Assembly: GCA_002212985.1 (NCBI GenBank) | Contig: NBMY01000097.1 | Span: 1 to 62,382, forward strand | Reading direction: 5' to 3' | Length of the DNA: 62,382 nucleotides | DNA from: Sphingobacteriales bacterium TSM_CSS | GTDB lineage: Bacteria; Bacteroidota; Bacteroidia; Chitinophagales; UBA2359 | Shown: one piece after another, positions 37,325 through 46,758 of the stretch | Layout: every line of letters starts with the position of its first letter | How positions within the stretch are numbered: the stretch's first letter is position 1 | The notes under the pieces: model-generated | Database searches by the model: none | What the model was told of the DNA's origin: nothing | The model's input: the letters and a program-made list of their open reading frames with translations, nothing else | Made by a program: the position numbers and the translations under genes

Positions 37325-38726
37325 TGCTTTCGGGTTTAGCGGTTTGCGAAACAGTAATGGTTTTGGCAGAAGTCAATTCAGCAATGCTTTGGTCAATTTT
37401 ACCCAGCAACTGCCGGTAAAACTGCAACACATAATGGGCAATGCTCAAGAGTCTTACATTGAGTTGCCGGTATAGAATAATTTGGTTTAAAACAAATGTA
37501 ATGGCAAAAACAAGCAGCGTACCGTAAGCAGCGCCTATGGTGCCGAAGCGGCGTATAAAAAAGTAATTAAATACAAGGTTGAGCAATGCGCCCAGCACCA
37601 CAAAAAGAAAATTTAAGCGAGGTTTGCCAATAGAGTCGAAAATGGTTCCGAATTGGCGGGCAAAAGGCATAAACAAGCCATAGAGTACGGTAATTTGCAA
37701 CAGAGGCGCTGTATCGGCATATTTTGCGCCGGCAATAAGCACAATAATGGTTTTGGGGTAGAGCAGTACGAGCGCTATAGCCGGCAGCAGCACGGCAAGC
37801 ACGGCCGCTACCGATTTTTCATACAGGATTTTTACCGCTTCCAGACTGCCCGCGTTGCTGTTTCGGGCGCTTTGCGGAAAAACCACCGATGCTGTTGCTG
37901 CAACGGGTATTTCCATAAGATTGTTAATACGTATGGCTAAGTCGTATAAAGCTACTGCACCTGTGCCCAGCATAGAACCCAGCATAAACTTGTCAATGCT
38001 TTTGTGTAGCATGGCGCCCAGGTTAGTGCCAAAAACATATTTACCGTAGTGCAGCAGTTGCAGCATCCATTGCCGGTTAATATTGGCGCTCAGACGCAGG
38101 TATTTGCGGGCAAAGGCAAAGGCAACCACTGCGCCGGCTGTTGCCGCAAGGGCATGGTACACTGCAATGCCGGTAAGCGAGGCGCTGCCGTTAAACCACG
38201 CAAACAAAACCAGCAGAAAAAAGACGCCCTGTCTGGCAAAATTAGCCCAAAATACCCCCCTGAAATTAAAATTGGCCTGCTGCAAAAAGGTACACTGCGA
38301 AAAAGGAATGAGCGCCGTGGTGCTTATGGCATAAATATAGAACATGTTTTGCAACTGCGGCGACCGCCAAAGGGTTGCCATATACCCTGCAAAAAAGTAG
38401 AGCAGGGCAATACTAACTGCCGTAAGCAATATGTTTACTACCAGTGAGGCGGTACCTATAACGGCATATTGCCGACTGTAACCGGCATCGTGGGGGTTAA
38501 GGGCAGTAAGGTGTTTAATAAGGGCGTTTTGTATTAAACCATTGCGGCCTACTTCAATAAAGGCGGCTACGGTTAAAAACAGAGCCCAAATGCCAAACTC
38601 CTCTTTGCTTAAAACTCTTAGCAACAGAAACACACTTCCAAATCCGAACAGCACAACCGAAAACTGTTCGAACAAGGTGTAGATTGCAGATTTATACCAA
38701 TATGACGACTGTTGGAGGCCGCTCAT
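37308..38726 (-). CDS. oligosaccharide flippase (Wzx/MATE-like)
   Basis: A 472-residue membrane protein with about 12 helices and the polysaccharide_synt family N-terminus (WYKSAIYTLFEQFSVVLFGF). Further typical segments are EFGIWALFLTVAAFIEVGRN and DKFMLGSMLGTGAVALYDLA. It is predicted to flip lipid-linked oligosaccharide across the inner membrane. It follows the Wzc-like gene by 96 bases and overlaps the glycosyltransferase gene by 17 bases. Confidence 0.9.
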   Translation of the reverse strand: MSGLQQSSYWYKSAIYTLFEQFSVVLFGFGSVFLLLRVLSKEEFGIWALFLTVAAFIEVGRNGLIQNALIKHLTALNPHDAGYSRQYAVIGTASLVVNILLTAVSIALLYFFAGYMATLWRSPQLQNMFYIYAISTTALIPFSQCTFLQQANFNFRGVFWANFARQGVFFLLVLFAWFNGSASLTGIAVYHALAATAGAVVAFAFARKYLRLSANINRQWMLQLLHYGKYVFGTNLGAMLHKSIDKFMLGSMLGTGAVALYDLAIRINNLMEIPVAATASVVFPQSARNSNAGSLEAVKILYEKSVAAVLAVLLPAIALVLLYPKTIIVLIAGAKYADTAPLLQITVLYGLFMPFARQFGTIFDSIGKPRLNFLFVVLGALLNLVFNYFFIRRFGTIGAAYGTLLVFAITFVLNQIILYRQLNVRLLSIAHYVLQFYRQLLGKIDQSIAELTSAKTITVSQTAKPESNEKTV

Positions 38727-38822
38727 TTTATTTAGTTGTTTGGGTGGGTTAGGAGTAAGCCGGTATTGCCGGCAGGGTTTGGGTAAAGGGAAAGTAAGGG
38801 TGAAATTTGTTTGGGTAAGGGT

Positions 38823-41048
38823 TTAGCTGAGGTTTGAAAGTTTAACCATATTTAGTACGGCGCCTAAAAATTTATTATTTCCGATGGTTTGAAGTTGTTT
38901 GAGAAAGTCAACCGATACGGCATCGGGCGCTTTATAACCCGATTTGGCCGAAAACACAGCAATAACTTTGTCGGCAAAACGGGTAAGCTCTTTTGTATCG
39001 GCAAAATGGTTCAGCGCAGCGCCTTCCATGAGTATAACATCATAGAGGTTGGCAGCATGTTGCAGAAAGGCTTCAAAATCAGATTTGGAGAAAGCCTCTG
39101 CCGGCGACCAGTCATTGGGATTGCAGCCCAATACGGCTACTTCGGCGCCGTTGCCGTTTTGCTCCTCGCCAAACAGCCTGCCCGATGCAGGAAAAACAGC
39201 CTTGAGTTGGTGTAGGTCAACCAGTTGCTGCAACTGGGTAAACGTATTGGATTGGGGGTTGTCTGAGCCGGTTTTGGCCAAAGTTTGGCTAATGCTGTTA
39301 TGCTTAAAGTTGGTATCAATGAGCAATACCTTTTTGTTGTTTTTGAGGAGCGAGTAGGCCAGGGCAACCAGTACATAGGTTTTACCCTCTCCCGCATGGA
39401 GGCTGCTGATCAAAATGCGCTTCGCCCCCGATGTTTCTACGGCAAAACGAAGTTTTCGCATGGCTTCGAGGAAAAAGCGGCGGTTTTTTTCTTTACTTCG
39501 GGCAAACAACAACGCCGAAACCGGATTGTTATGGTTTACCTCGTTCAGGGTTTCCAACACGGGCAGCCCGGTAAATTTGGTAAAGCGGTCGGGGGTGGTG
39601 TAGGAATTGTCGGCATAGGCCAGCAAAAACACAAAGGCAGTTGCAAGCAACAACCCCGAAATGCCTGCCAGAGCGGTAATCATGGCAGTTTTTGAGGGTT
39701 CTGCCTTTTCGGGAACCATGCCGGTTTCTACTATTTCAAGCGGGTTGGTAAGAGATTGAACGGCAAACTCGGTAGTGTTGAGGCGGTTCAGAATTTCGGC
39801 ATATTCGGTAGAGTGCGAGTCAATATCGCGCTCCAGATTGGCAATGTCTGCCTCACCCGAAACGAGGTTGGTGGCGTTGCCGCGCAGCCGGTTCAGTTCT
39901 TTGTCTATAGATATCAGACTGGCTTTGGCTTTTTCCAGTTCATTTTCGGCCGCAATTTTGTCGGTTTCTATATCTTTTTTATTGGCGCTGTTTTGCACGC
40001 TTTGTTGCCCAACTGCCGAGTTTTTAATTTGCACCTCCAACTCAATTCTTAAAGATTCAATCTGGTTTTTTAAATCTTTGTTTGAAGAGCCGCCGCTAAC
40101 ATATTGCTGCGTTAAAGTGTTGAGGCGTTCTTTGAGTTCGCCAACCTGACGGTTGTATTCCTGCAGTTGGGTAAGGGTATGGTCGTTTTGATTGAGGTAG
40201 TGGTTATAGTTGTCAATAGCTTTTTGATAGGAGGGTATTTTCTGGTTTATTTCTTCGCGTTTCAACTCCAGTTCCTGAATTTGCTCCAAGGTGGTTTTGG
40301 TTTGCTCGCCATAGTCCACCACATTATTGTTGAGTTTGTATTGGCGCAGGCTTTCCAGTTTGCCGCTAAGCTCGTTTTTTTTCTGCTGTGCCAGTTGCGA
40401 GTAATAAGCCAGCGAGTTTTTGGTTTGGGCATTGGTGGCGGCATTGTACCTTTCGGTAAACAACTGCGACAGCGTATTGACCACATAGGCCGATAATTGG
40501 GGATTTTCTGAGGTAAACGACACTTTTACATAGTCGGTATTACCAACCCTATCAATTTTAAGGTTTTTGTTCAGCGTTTCAACATCGTAACCCAACATTC
40601 TTAACAAGTCTTCGTAAATTTCACCCAACCGTCCTTCGGGCTTACCTTTTTTACCCTCTTTGCCGGTTTGCAATAAAGAGGCAATTTGCTCCTTTTCGCC
40701 ATCGGTATATTTTACAGCATTTTCGGGAAACCGGCGAAAATTTTTACCTGTTTGCCGGTAGTCGTGCAGGTACAATTCGTCAGACAACAGCGACACACTG
40801 ACCCTTGAACGGAGCATTTCTACAATGGCTGCCAGTGTATTATCTACGCGGTAGGGTTGTATGTAAGCAGCACTGTTGGCCGGTTCGTTGGGGTTATTGA
40901 TAACGCCGGTTGCAATTGTGGCAGCAGATATGTAGCGCTGGGGCTGTTGCCCGGCAAACCAATAGGCAGTAGCTGCTGAAAGAAGAGATATGGCTAATAT
41001 TAGCCATTTGTTTTTGTAGAGTTTGCCTAATAGATAAAACAAATCCAT
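38823..41048 (-). CDS. polysaccharide chain-length regulator with P-loop domain (Wzc/BY-kinase-like)
   Basis: A 741-residue fused protein. The N-terminal Wzz domain has a first membrane span (WLILAISLLSAATAYWFAG, about 14-32), a long periplasmic coiled coil (about 190-430) and a second span at about 455-475. The cytoplasmic P-loop is ISSLHAGEGKTYVLVALAYS (about 550). The Walker A' region reads VLLIDTNFKHNS rather than the usual DxDxR, and the C-terminus (AVLNMVKLSNLS) has no tyrosine cluster. It probably controls polysaccharide length and export; kinase activity is doubtful. It is first in the minus-strand operon. Confidence 0.88.
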   Translation of the reverse strand: MDLFYLLGKLYKNKWLILAISLLSAATAYWFAGQQPQRYISAATIATGVINNPNEPANSAAYIQPYRVDNTLAAIVEMLRSRVSVSLLSDELYLHDYRQTGKNFRRFPENAVKYTDGEKEQIASLLQTGKEGKKGKPEGRLGEIYEDLLRMLGYDVETLNKNLKIDRVGNTDYVKVSFTSENPQLSAYVVNTLSQLFTERYNAATNAQTKNSLAYYSQLAQQKKNELSGKLESLRQYKLNNNVVDYGEQTKTTLEQIQELELKREEINQKIPSYQKAIDNYNHYLNQNDHTLTQLQEYNRQVGELKERLNTLTQQYVSGGSSNKDLKNQIESLRIELEVQIKNSAVGQQSVQNSANKKDIETDKIAAENELEKAKASLISIDKELNRLRGNATNLVSGEADIANLERDIDSHSTEYAEILNRLNTTEFAVQSLTNPLEIVETGMVPEKAEPSKTAMITALAGISGLLLATAFVFLLAYADNSYTTPDRFTKFTGLPVLETLNEVNHNNPVSALLFARSKEKNRRFFLEAMRKLRFAVETSGAKRILISSLHAGEGKTYVLVALAYSLLKNNKKVLLIDTNFKHNSISQTLAKTGSDNPQSNTFTQLQQLVDLHQLKAVFPASGRLFGEEQNGNGAEVAVLGCNPNDWSPAEAFSKSDFEAFLQHAANLYDVILMEGAALNHFADTKELTRFADKVIAVFSAKSGYKAPDAVSVDFLKQLQTIGNNKFLGAVLNMVKLSNLS

Positions 41049-41229
41049 ACGAGCGGGTTATTTGGGTTAAGGGCTTTACCTTATCACCCAAACGCACATC
41101 AAGTTCTGTATGGCATATTGCCGGCACAAAAAGGCACAAAATAACGGCCTGATTATTGCGGTTGGTAAACCACGGCAGAAATACTGCTTGTTTGGTAGAA
41201 TAAGGGTTGTTGTTTGTTGTTTGTTGGCT

Positions 41230-41237
41230 CAAAGATA
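41230..41237 (-). promoter_or_regulatory. putative -7 element of the polysaccharide operon
   Basis: TATCTTTG on the minus strand, 181 bases upstream of the Wzc-like start codon. Confidence 0.4.
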
Positions 41238-41258
41238 CAGCAATATTGTGCAGATTGC

Positions 41259-41266
41259 TACCTTTG
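41259..41266 (+). promoter_or_regulatory. putative -7 element of the GT2 gene
   Basis: TACCTTTG on the plus strand, 149 bases ahead of the start codon at 41416. It is back to back with the minus-strand element at 41230-41237. Confidence 0.4.
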
Positions 41267-41415
41267 TCATAAAAGTGTCAGAAGCATTTTTTTTAAAATT
41301 GTACCACCTTACAAAACATTGCGTTTGTTCTAATATAAAAACCCTTTATAAACAACCCTGCAACGGCAAAATGCGCTTTACGCAAAATGCCAGATAATGT
41401 TACAAGCTTGCCTAT

Positions 41416-42612
41416 ATGAATTTTTATGTTTTGTGTTTATTTCTTTTCTGGGGCAGTTTGTTGCTGGTAGCTTACACTTATATTGGCTACGGCATATTGC
41501 TGTATGGGTGCATTAAACTGAAGCGATTGTTTAAGCGCGGCGCACTGCCTGCCAAACATGCACAAACTCCCGAACCTTTTGTGTTACCCCTGACGGTGGT
41601 AATAGCCGCCTACAACGAAGCCGACTGCATAGCCGAAAAGTTGCAGAACACCCTTTCCTTACATTACCCCGAAGGCATGGTGCAGGTTTTTGTTATTACC
41701 GATGGCTCTACCGACCAAACACCTCAAATTGCCGCCGGTTACCCGCAGGTGCAGGTTTTTCACCAACCCGAACGGCGCGGCAAAATTGCCGCCGTTAACC
41801 GCATAATGCCCTTGGTGAATACACCCGTAACGGTTTATACCGATGCCAATACCCTCTTAAACCCCGATGCCCTGCTGAACATTGTTCGCCATTTTGCCAA
41901 TGAAAAGGTGGGCGCCGTGGCAGGCGAAAAACGCATTCGGGTAGGTAGTGAGGCCGGCGCAAACGAAGCAGGGGAGGGGTTGTACTGGAAGTACGAATCG
42001 GCTCTTAAACGCTGGGATTCCGAACTTTACTCCGTGGTAGGCGCAGCCGGCGAGTTATTTGCCATTAGAACCGGCCTTTACGAGCCGCCGCCGCCCGATA
42101 CCATTATTGAAGATTTTTACAAAACCCTGCGCATTGCCCAACGCGGTTATCGCGTATTGTACGAACCCGATGCCTGTGCTATGGAAAACGCCTCGGCATC
42201 GGCAGCCGAAGAACTGAAACGCAAAATACGCATAGCAGCAGGTGGTTTACAGGCCATTTACCGCCTTCGGGCATTGCTGAACCCGTTTCGCTACGGGGTG
42301 CTCAGTTTTCAGTTTATCTCGCACCGTGTATTGCGCTGGACTCTGGCTCCGCTTGCCCTGCCCGTGTTGCTGCTTTGCAACCTGTATCTGGCCGCCGCCG
42401 GCAGTAGCTTTTGGGTTATCATGCTTGCCTTGCAGACGCTCTTTTACTTGTTTGCCCTGCTGGGCTACCTGCTCGAAACCCGCAAACTGCGCTTTAAACC
42501 TTTTTTTGTGCCCTTTTATTTTTGTATGATGAACTACGCCGTGTACCGGGGTTTTGTGCGCATTGTAACCGGCCGCCAAAGCGTATTGTGGGAAAAAGCT
42601 AAGCGCGCCTGA
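41416..42612 (+). CDS. membrane family 2 glycosyltransferase
   Basis: A 398-residue processive-type GT2. An N-terminal membrane span (about 5-30) precedes the GT-A domain with VVIAAYNEADCIAEKL, VITDGSTDQTPQIA, the DxD-like YTDANTLL and an acid pair in TIIEDFYKTLRIAQRGYR. Two or three C-terminal membrane helices end the protein (APLALPVLLLCNLYLAAAG, LALQTLFYLFALLGYL). The Q/RxxRW motif of cellulose-type synthases is replaced by KRKIRIAAGGLQ. It probably acts with the adjacent divergent polysaccharide operon. Confidence 0.88.
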   Translation: MNFYVLCLFLFWGSLLLVAYTYIGYGILLYGCIKLKRLFKRGALPAKHAQTPEPFVLPLTVVIAAYNEADCIAEKLQNTLSLHYPEGMVQVFVITDGSTDQTPQIAAGYPQVQVFHQPERRGKIAAVNRIMPLVNTPVTVYTDANTLLNPDALLNIVRHFANEKVGAVAGEKRIRVGSEAGANEAGEGLYWKYESALKRWDSELYSVVGAAGELFAIRTGLYEPPPPDTIIEDFYKTLRIAQRGYRVLYEPDACAMENASASAAEELKRKIRIAAGGLQAIYRLRALLNPFRYGVLSFQFISHRVLRWTLAPLALPVLLLCNLYLAAAGSSFWVIMLALQTLFYLFALLGYLLETRKLRFKPFFVPFYFCMMNYAVYRGFVRIVTGRQSVLWEKAKRA

Positions 42613-42685
42613 TACTCAAAGGGAAGATAGGTAGGTTTGCGCCATCAAAAAACCTTTGGCATTTCTTTACTTGGTTTCTAATGCC

Positions 42686-42693
42686 TACCTTTG
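42686..42693 (+). promoter_or_regulatory. putative -7 element of argS
   Basis: TACCTTTG, 23 bases ahead of the argS start codon. Confidence 0.42.
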
Positions 42694-42715
42694 TGCCGTA
42701 TATTAACCTACACAC

Positions 42716-44494
42716 ATGAGCATAGAACAAACCCTGCAGCAAGCTACCGCAAAGGCCGTACAACACCTCTACCAAACCGAAATTGACCCGCAAAGCGTTA
42801 CCATAAACCAAACGCCCAAAAACTTTACCGGCAACTTAACGGTGGTAATTTTTCCGTATATAAAAATTGCCCGCAAAAACCCCCTTCAAACCGGCGCCGA
42901 AATTGGCAACTACCTCAAGGAACAATTCTCCTTTATTGAAGATTTTAATGTAGTGCAGGGCTTTGTAAACCTCCTGTTCAGCAATGAATTTTGGCTGCAA
43001 CAGTTTACACAGCTTGCCAATAACCCCAACTTCGGGCAGTTGCCGGCATCGGGTAAAAAAATAGTGCTCGAATACATTGGGCCCAACACCAACAAGCCGC
43101 TTCACCTGGGGCATATTCGCAACATGTTTGTTGGCCACGCCGTAGCTGCCATTTTGCAGGCAAACGGGCACGAGGTGCATAAGGTAAATATTTTCAACGA
43201 TAAAGGCATTAACATTAGCAAATCTATGGCCGCCTGGAAACTAAGCGCCAACGGGGCAACTCCGCAGGGAACCGGCATGAAGGGCGACCACTTTGTGGGT
43301 TATTATTACGTACTCTACAACAAATTGGTAACACAACAGGCCGCACCCTGGCTGCAACAGGGCATGGAGCGAACCGAAGCCGAAAAACAAACCGAAATTT
43401 ACGCTCTGGCACAAGACTACACCCAACAATGGGAGCAGGGCAACCCCGAAGTGCTGCAACTCTGGCGCACCATGAACGGCTGGGTGTACGAAGGGTTTAA
43501 AGAAACCTTTGAACAATTAGGTATTGAGTACGAAAAAGCCTACTACGAATCGGAATGTTACGAACTGGGCAAGGAAATGGCTTTGGAAGGATTAAGCCAA
43601 AACCTGTTCTTTAAACAGCCCGATGGCTCGGTTTGGGTAGATTTAACCGACCAAAACCTCGACCAAAAGTTGCTCATTCGCAGCGACGGAACATCGGTAT
43701 ATATTACTCAGGATATGGGCGTGGCAGAACTTCGGTACAACGATTATCACCCGCATCAAATGATTTATGTTGTGGGCGACGAACAAATTTACCACTTTAA
43801 AGTGCTGAAATTAGTGCTCGAAAAATTGGGAAAACCATATGCCAATACTATTTACCACCTTTACTACGGCATGGTAGATTTACCCGAAGGAAAAATGAAA
43901 TCGCGCGAGGGAAAGGTGGTTGATGCCGATGATCTGGTTGCCGAAATGCTGCAAACCGCCGAAGAGCACACCAAAGAATTGGGTAAAACCGAAGGCATGA
44001 ACCCCGATGAAGCGCATCTGCTATACCGAATTTTGGGAATTGGCGCCCTTAAATACTTTATGCTAAGGGTAAATGCACAAAAACGCATCTTGTTTAACCC
44101 CAAAGAATCGGTAGATTTTCAGGGAAACACCGGGCCGTTTATTCAGTACAGTTATGCCCGCATTAACTCCATTTTGCGAAAATTCGGGCAAGACTATATT
44201 TTACCGCATTACCAAGTTGAAACCCTGCACCCCTTCGAAAAAGACCTCATAGCCGAACTGTTGCAATATGAACAGGCATTGCAAACAGCAGCCGACACCC
44301 TAGACCCTTCGGTGGTGGCCAATTATGCCTTTGCAGTGGCCAAAACCTACAACAAACTCTATGCAGAGTTATCGGTCATGAACAATTCCAACCCGCACAC
44401 CAATACGTTCAGAGTAGCCTTGTCGGCCGTAACGGCAGGTATTATCAAAAAAGCGCTGCATCTTATGGGCATTGAAGTGCCCCAAAGAATGTAG
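42716..44494 (+). CDS. argS: arginyl-tRNA synthetase
   Basis: Class I synthetase of 592 residues with the N-terminal tRNA-recognition domain (about 1-110). The HIGH-type motif lies in GPNTNKPLHLGHIRN (about 122-136). A KMSK-like loop reads GKMKSREGKVVDADDL, followed by the anticodon-binding DALR domain (QYSYARINSILRKFG onward). The C-terminal Met is the usual end. The S9 peptidase gene follows after 30 bases. Confidence 0.97.
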   Translation: MSIEQTLQQATAKAVQHLYQTEIDPQSVTINQTPKNFTGNLTVVIFPYIKIARKNPLQTGAEIGNYLKEQFSFIEDFNVVQGFVNLLFSNEFWLQQFTQLANNPNFGQLPASGKKIVLEYIGPNTNKPLHLGHIRNMFVGHAVAAILQANGHEVHKVNIFNDKGINISKSMAAWKLSANGATPQGTGMKGDHFVGYYYVLYNKLVTQQAAPWLQQGMERTEAEKQTEIYALAQDYTQQWEQGNPEVLQLWRTMNGWVYEGFKETFEQLGIEYEKAYYESECYELGKEMALEGLSQNLFFKQPDGSVWVDLTDQNLDQKLLIRSDGTSVYITQDMGVAELRYNDYHPHQMIYVVGDEQIYHFKVLKLVLEKLGKPYANTIYHLYYGMVDLPEGKMKSREGKVVDADDLVAEMLQTAEEHTKELGKTEGMNPDEAHLLYRILGIGALKYFMLRVNAQKRILFNPKESVDFQGNTGPFIQYSYARINSILRKFGQDYILPHYQVETLHPFEKDLIAELLQYEQALQTAADTLDPSVVANYAFAVAKTYNKLYAELSVMNNSNPHTNTFRVALSAVTAGIIKKALHLMGIEVPQRM

Positions 44495-44524
44495 GTAAAA
44501 CCAAAATATCTACCCGCAACTTAC

Positions 44525-46564
44525 ATGCACCCACCCAAAGCCAAAACCGTTCCGCACCAAATAACCGCACACGGACATACCCGTGTGGACAACTTTTACT
44601 GGCTCCGCGATAAAGATAACCCCGAAGTGCAGGAATATCTGCGCTCCGAGAACGACTTTGCCAACCACCTGCTGCAACATACCGAAACGCTTCAGCAGCA
44701 ATTGTTTGAAGAAATAAAAGCCCGTATTCCGCAAACCGACGACTCGGTTCCTTTTCAATTTGACAATTATTTCTACTATTCGCGCATTGAAAACGGGCAA
44801 AATTACCCCGTTTTTTGCCGTAAAAAGCATCATCTCGATGCGCAGGAAGAAATTTTACTCAACGTAAACCAACTTGCCGAAGGACATACCTATTACTCGG
44901 TAGGCATGTATGAGGTAAGCGCCGATGAAAACCTGCTGGCTTTTGCCGTTGATACCGCGGGCGACTCGGTTTACACCGTTTACTTTAAAGACTTGCAAAG
45001 CAACAGCCTTTTACCCGATGTGCTGCACAATGTGTGCTTTTTTACCTGGAGCAACAACAACCAAACCCTGTATTACACCGCATTCGACCGCGCACTGCGG
45101 CCGTACAAGGTTTTGAAACATACTCTGGGCACACTGCAAAAGTCTGATGTGCTTATTTTTCATGAAAAAAACCGGCGGTTTGCCTGCATGGCCTACCGTA
45201 CCCAATCTAAAGACTATATCCTTATTGACACCGAAAGCAGCACCACCTCCGAAGTGTGGTACTTCAGTGCATCGGGACAAAACGACCGGCCGCAGCTTTT
45301 TCAGCGCCGAAAACGCAATATGGAGTACAGCATTGACCATTTCGGTAACCATTTTTATATTCTCACCAACTATAAAGCGCCCAATTTCAGGCTTATGCGT
45401 ACCTTGGTACAACAAACCGGCATCGAAAACTGGGAAGAGGTGATACCGCACCGTAAAAATGTGCTGCTGGAAGATTTTCATATTTTCAGCGATTTTCTGG
45501 TTCTGGAAGAACGCAGCAACGGACTGCCGCAAATTAGGGTAAAAGGCTGGCATACCGATGCCGATTATTATTTGCCTTTTTCCGATGCTACCTATGTTGC
45601 CTCGGTGGGCGATAACTACCTGTACCATACCCATTTGCTGCGCTATGTTTATACCTCTTTGCATACGCCAACATCGGTATATGATTTTAATATGGAAACA
45701 CGGCAGCAAACACTGCTAAAACAGTATGAGGTAAACGGCAATTTTAACCCCGCCAACTACCATACCGAATACCTGTTTGTTAAGTCTGAAAACGACAAGT
45801 TTAAAATACCCGTTTCGCTGGTGTACCGAAAAGATTTGTTTAAAAAAGACGGCAGCAACCCTATGCTGCTCTATGCCTATGGCGCTTACGGGCTAAGCAG
45901 CGAGCCGTATTTTTCTTATTCCATGCTGTCTTTAATTGACCGCGGTTTTGTATATGCCATAGCACATGTGCGCGGCGGCGAAGAAATGGGCCGGCATTGG
46001 TACGAACAGGGTAAACTGCTCAAAAAACACAACTCTTTTTCTGATTTTGCCGATTGTGCCCAATATTTTATAAACCAAAATTATACGAACCCCTCAAAAA
46101 TGGTGTTTGAAGGAGGCAGCGCCGGAGGTTTGCTCGTGGCATCGGTTATAAACCACTACCCCAATTTATGTGCGGCTGCCATTCTGCAGGTACCCTTTGT
46201 AGATGTACTCACCACCATGCTCGATGAAGAACTGCCACTTACCATAGGCGAATACGATGAATGGGGAAACCCGAAAGTGCAAAAATATTACAACTATATG
46301 TTGTCCTATTCGCCTTACGATAACATTAAGCCGCAACATTACCCGCATTTGCTCATTACCACCGGACTAAACGATGCCAATGTGCAGTACTGGGAACCTG
46401 TAAAATATGTTGCCAAACTGCGGCAACACAAGCAAGACAACAACCTGCTGCTGCTTAAAATTGATATGGAAAGCGGCCATCAGGGCGCATCGGGCAGATA
46501 TGACAGTTATAAGGAGTCCGCCCTCGAATTTGCCTTTATTCTCCATGCTTTACATCTCACATAG
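44525..46564 (+). CDS. oligopeptidase B-like S9 family serine peptidase
   Basis: A 679-residue prolyl-oligopeptidase-fold enzyme. An N-terminal seven-bladed propeller (about 70-400) precedes the alpha/beta hydrolase domain. Catalytic residues are Ser532 (EGGSAGG), Asp617 (GLNDANVQYWEP) and His652 (ESGHQGASGR). The family marker HVRGGEEMGRHWYEQGKLLKK is present. Oligopeptidase B cleaves short peptides after basic residues. No signal peptide, so it is cytoplasmic. Downstream of argS on the same strand. Confidence 0.93.
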   Translation: MHPPKAKTVPHQITAHGHTRVDNFYWLRDKDNPEVQEYLRSENDFANHLLQHTETLQQQLFEEIKARIPQTDDSVPFQFDNYFYYSRIENGQNYPVFCRKKHHLDAQEEILLNVNQLAEGHTYYSVGMYEVSADENLLAFAVDTAGDSVYTVYFKDLQSNSLLPDVLHNVCFFTWSNNNQTLYYTAFDRALRPYKVLKHTLGTLQKSDVLIFHEKNRRFACMAYRTQSKDYILIDTESSTTSEVWYFSASGQNDRPQLFQRRKRNMEYSIDHFGNHFYILTNYKAPNFRLMRTLVQQTGIENWEEVIPHRKNVLLEDFHIFSDFLVLEERSNGLPQIRVKGWHTDADYYLPFSDATYVASVGDNYLYHTHLLRYVYTSLHTPTSVYDFNMETRQQTLLKQYEVNGNFNPANYHTEYLFVKSENDKFKIPVSLVYRKDLFKKDGSNPMLLYAYGAYGLSSEPYFSYSMLSLIDRGFVYAIAHVRGGEEMGRHWYEQGKLLKKHNSFSDFADCAQYFINQNYTNPSKMVFEGGSAGGLLVASVINHYPNLCAAAILQVPFVDVLTTMLDEELPLTIGEYDEWGNPKVQKYYNYMLSYSPYDNIKPQHYPHLLITTGLNDANVQYWEPVKYVAKLRQHKQDNNLLLLKIDMESGHQGASGRYDSYKESALEFAFILHALHLT

Positions 46565-46703
46565 CAGCTTTTGGCAGACAAGAAACCCGAATTTATGCGC
46601 TGAAATAGCCAAAATTGCCCAATCCTTGGGAAGTTGTGCAAAAACGGTCAATTCAACCTTTAACTTGCCATGAACTATTTATTAACAGCAGATGCGGATA
46701 AAT

Positions 46704-46727
46704 AAATTCCCCCCTTCTTTGAGTGGG
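46704..46727. repeat. 24-base C-rich direct repeat, copy 1
   Basis: AAATT, six C, TTCTTT, GAGTGGG. An identical copy lies at 46798-46821. This copy sits in the leader of the M61-like peptidase gene. Confidence 0.7.
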
Positions 46728-46758
46728 TAAATATAGACCTGCACAACTCAACTGTACA

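Larger units (their letters stand above)
41049..41415. other. 367-base divergent intergenic region
   Basis: Lies between the Wzc-like gene and the GT2 gene. It carries -7-like elements for both directions at 41230-41237 (minus) and 41259-41266 (plus), 21 bases apart. No gene is seen. Confidence 0.5.

Noticed and set aside
46723..46758. GTG start for the M61-like peptidase
   Set aside because: It lies inside repeat copy 1 and adds only repeat-derived and unrelated residues; the ATG at 46759 or 46765 is more plausible.
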